From assembly GCA_951812925.1 (NCBI GenBank), contig OX638369.1, positions 682,001-746,000 on the forward strand: DNA of 64,000 nucleotides, given 5' to 3'. Positions 63,740 to 64,000 of the stretch are shown here, in pieces (within the stretch, counting starts at the first letter, position 1; each line of letters opens with the position of its first letter). The translations under genes were made by a program, and so were the position numbers. The notes below the pieces were generated by a model. That model did no database searches. It was not told where the DNA came from and saw nothing but the letters and a program-made list of their open reading frames with translations. Origin of the DNA: Calliopum simillimum. Its lineage: Eukaryota; Arthropoda; Insecta; Diptera; Lauxaniidae.

Positions 63740-64000
63740 TCGTTTGTGGGTGACAAATGGGAGTAATAGTAATAGGTTGATCAATGTGTTTTGCGGTTCA
63801 ATAAGAAAAACACAATTTTATGGTTTAAAATACACTTTATTATTCAGTATAGTCTCCCTACACATCAATAAACTTGTTCCAACGAGATACCAAGTTATGA
63901 ACTCCATCCCTGAAGTGAGAATCTGGAAGGGCTGCAAAATTCGCTTCCAAAGCTGTTACGACCTCATAATTTGATGAAAAACGCTTTCCACGCATGAACT
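63740..64000 (-). mobile_element. Mariner-family element, 3' end, continues past the window
   Basis: The transposase C-terminus is followed on the minus strand by a short AT-rich 3' UTR with AATAAAG-type sequence (about 63838). The terminal repeat should lie near 63750-63780 but was not identified by pairing, since the other end is outside the window. Confidence 0.55.
63858..64000 (-). CDS. Mariner-type transposase C-terminus (partial)
   Basis: The frame reads RGKRFSSNYEVVTALEANFA, ALPDSHFRDGVHNLVSRWNK and FIDV, then TAG. A SHFRDGV..L..RW.K stretch near the end is characteristic of mariner-family transposases; in relatives the protein usually continues with a GDY(V/F)E box, which here follows the TAG in frame. 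The stop is thus either natural or a recent truncation by a few residues. The catalytic residues would lie beyond the window edge. Confidence 0.7.
   Translation of the reverse strand, partial: FMRGKRFSSNYEVVTALEANFAALPDSHFRDGVHNLVSRWNKFIDV

Overview
This is AT-rich eukaryotic DNA, most likely from a higher fly. A tephritid-like genome is my inference from the repeat types: mini-me-like elements with a TGGC microsatellite, non-LTR retrotransposons, mariner and Penelope relics. There are no prokaryotic operons, no CRISPR array and no convincing tRNA or rRNA gene. Nearly everything recognisable is transposable-element debris, much of it nested. Host coding sequence is limited to one clear exon on the minus strand (49572-50497), one short candidate terminal exon with a poly(A) signal (41451-41645) and two weak ORFs.

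Layout. 0-5 kb: degenerate tandem and inverted repeats, then a solo LTR (4571-5318) with terminal TGTAACG/CGTTACA and a CTGT duplication. 5.5-17.5 kb: two mini-me-like elements and several hairpin elements, two of them with clean borders (8296-8681, 14543-15991). 17.6-25.4 kb: a diverged satellite-bearing repeat, a CAAGAC-rich element, a 1.4-kb hairpin with a GTAT duplication (19644-21025), a hairpin flanked by TTAA (21397-22100) and a near-perfect inverted repeat (23512-25461). 25.1-31.2 kb: an almost full-length non-LTR retrotransposon with ORF1 and EN-RT. It is interrupted by a 533-bp hairpin element and by an internally deleted mariner; removing both at their target duplications rejoins the RT frame. 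32.3-39.0 kb: a foldback-like domain of inverted ~160-bp tandem repeats around a Penelope-like element. That element has two partial RT copies flanking a 200-N assembly gap, inverted GIY-YIG ends and a hammerhead-ribozyme motif at each outer end. 39-48.6 kb: an internally deleted hAT element, several hairpins (42591-43501, 44084-45429, 46201-46476) and a second LINE remnant. 48.7-53.2 kb: the host exon, and a TA-flanked element with repeated GTCAGGGTTGGGCCA motifs into which a mini-me-like element has inserted. 53.8-60 kb: large hairpins, a second Penelope relic with a hammerhead-like motif, and the 5' half of another LINE. 60.6-63.6 kb: a 39-bp minisatellite and a ~125-bp tandem repeat. The window ends in the C-terminus of a mariner-family transposase.

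The genes do not form a pathway. The most interesting signals are structural. Hairpin elements with unrelated arms share a conserved loop sequence. Paired hammerhead motifs bracket the Penelope cluster. A 39-bp minisatellite appears to have expanded from a seed inside an interspersed repeat. Several inverted arrangements could be real or could be assembly artefacts. All calls come from reading the sequence; no database search was possible.
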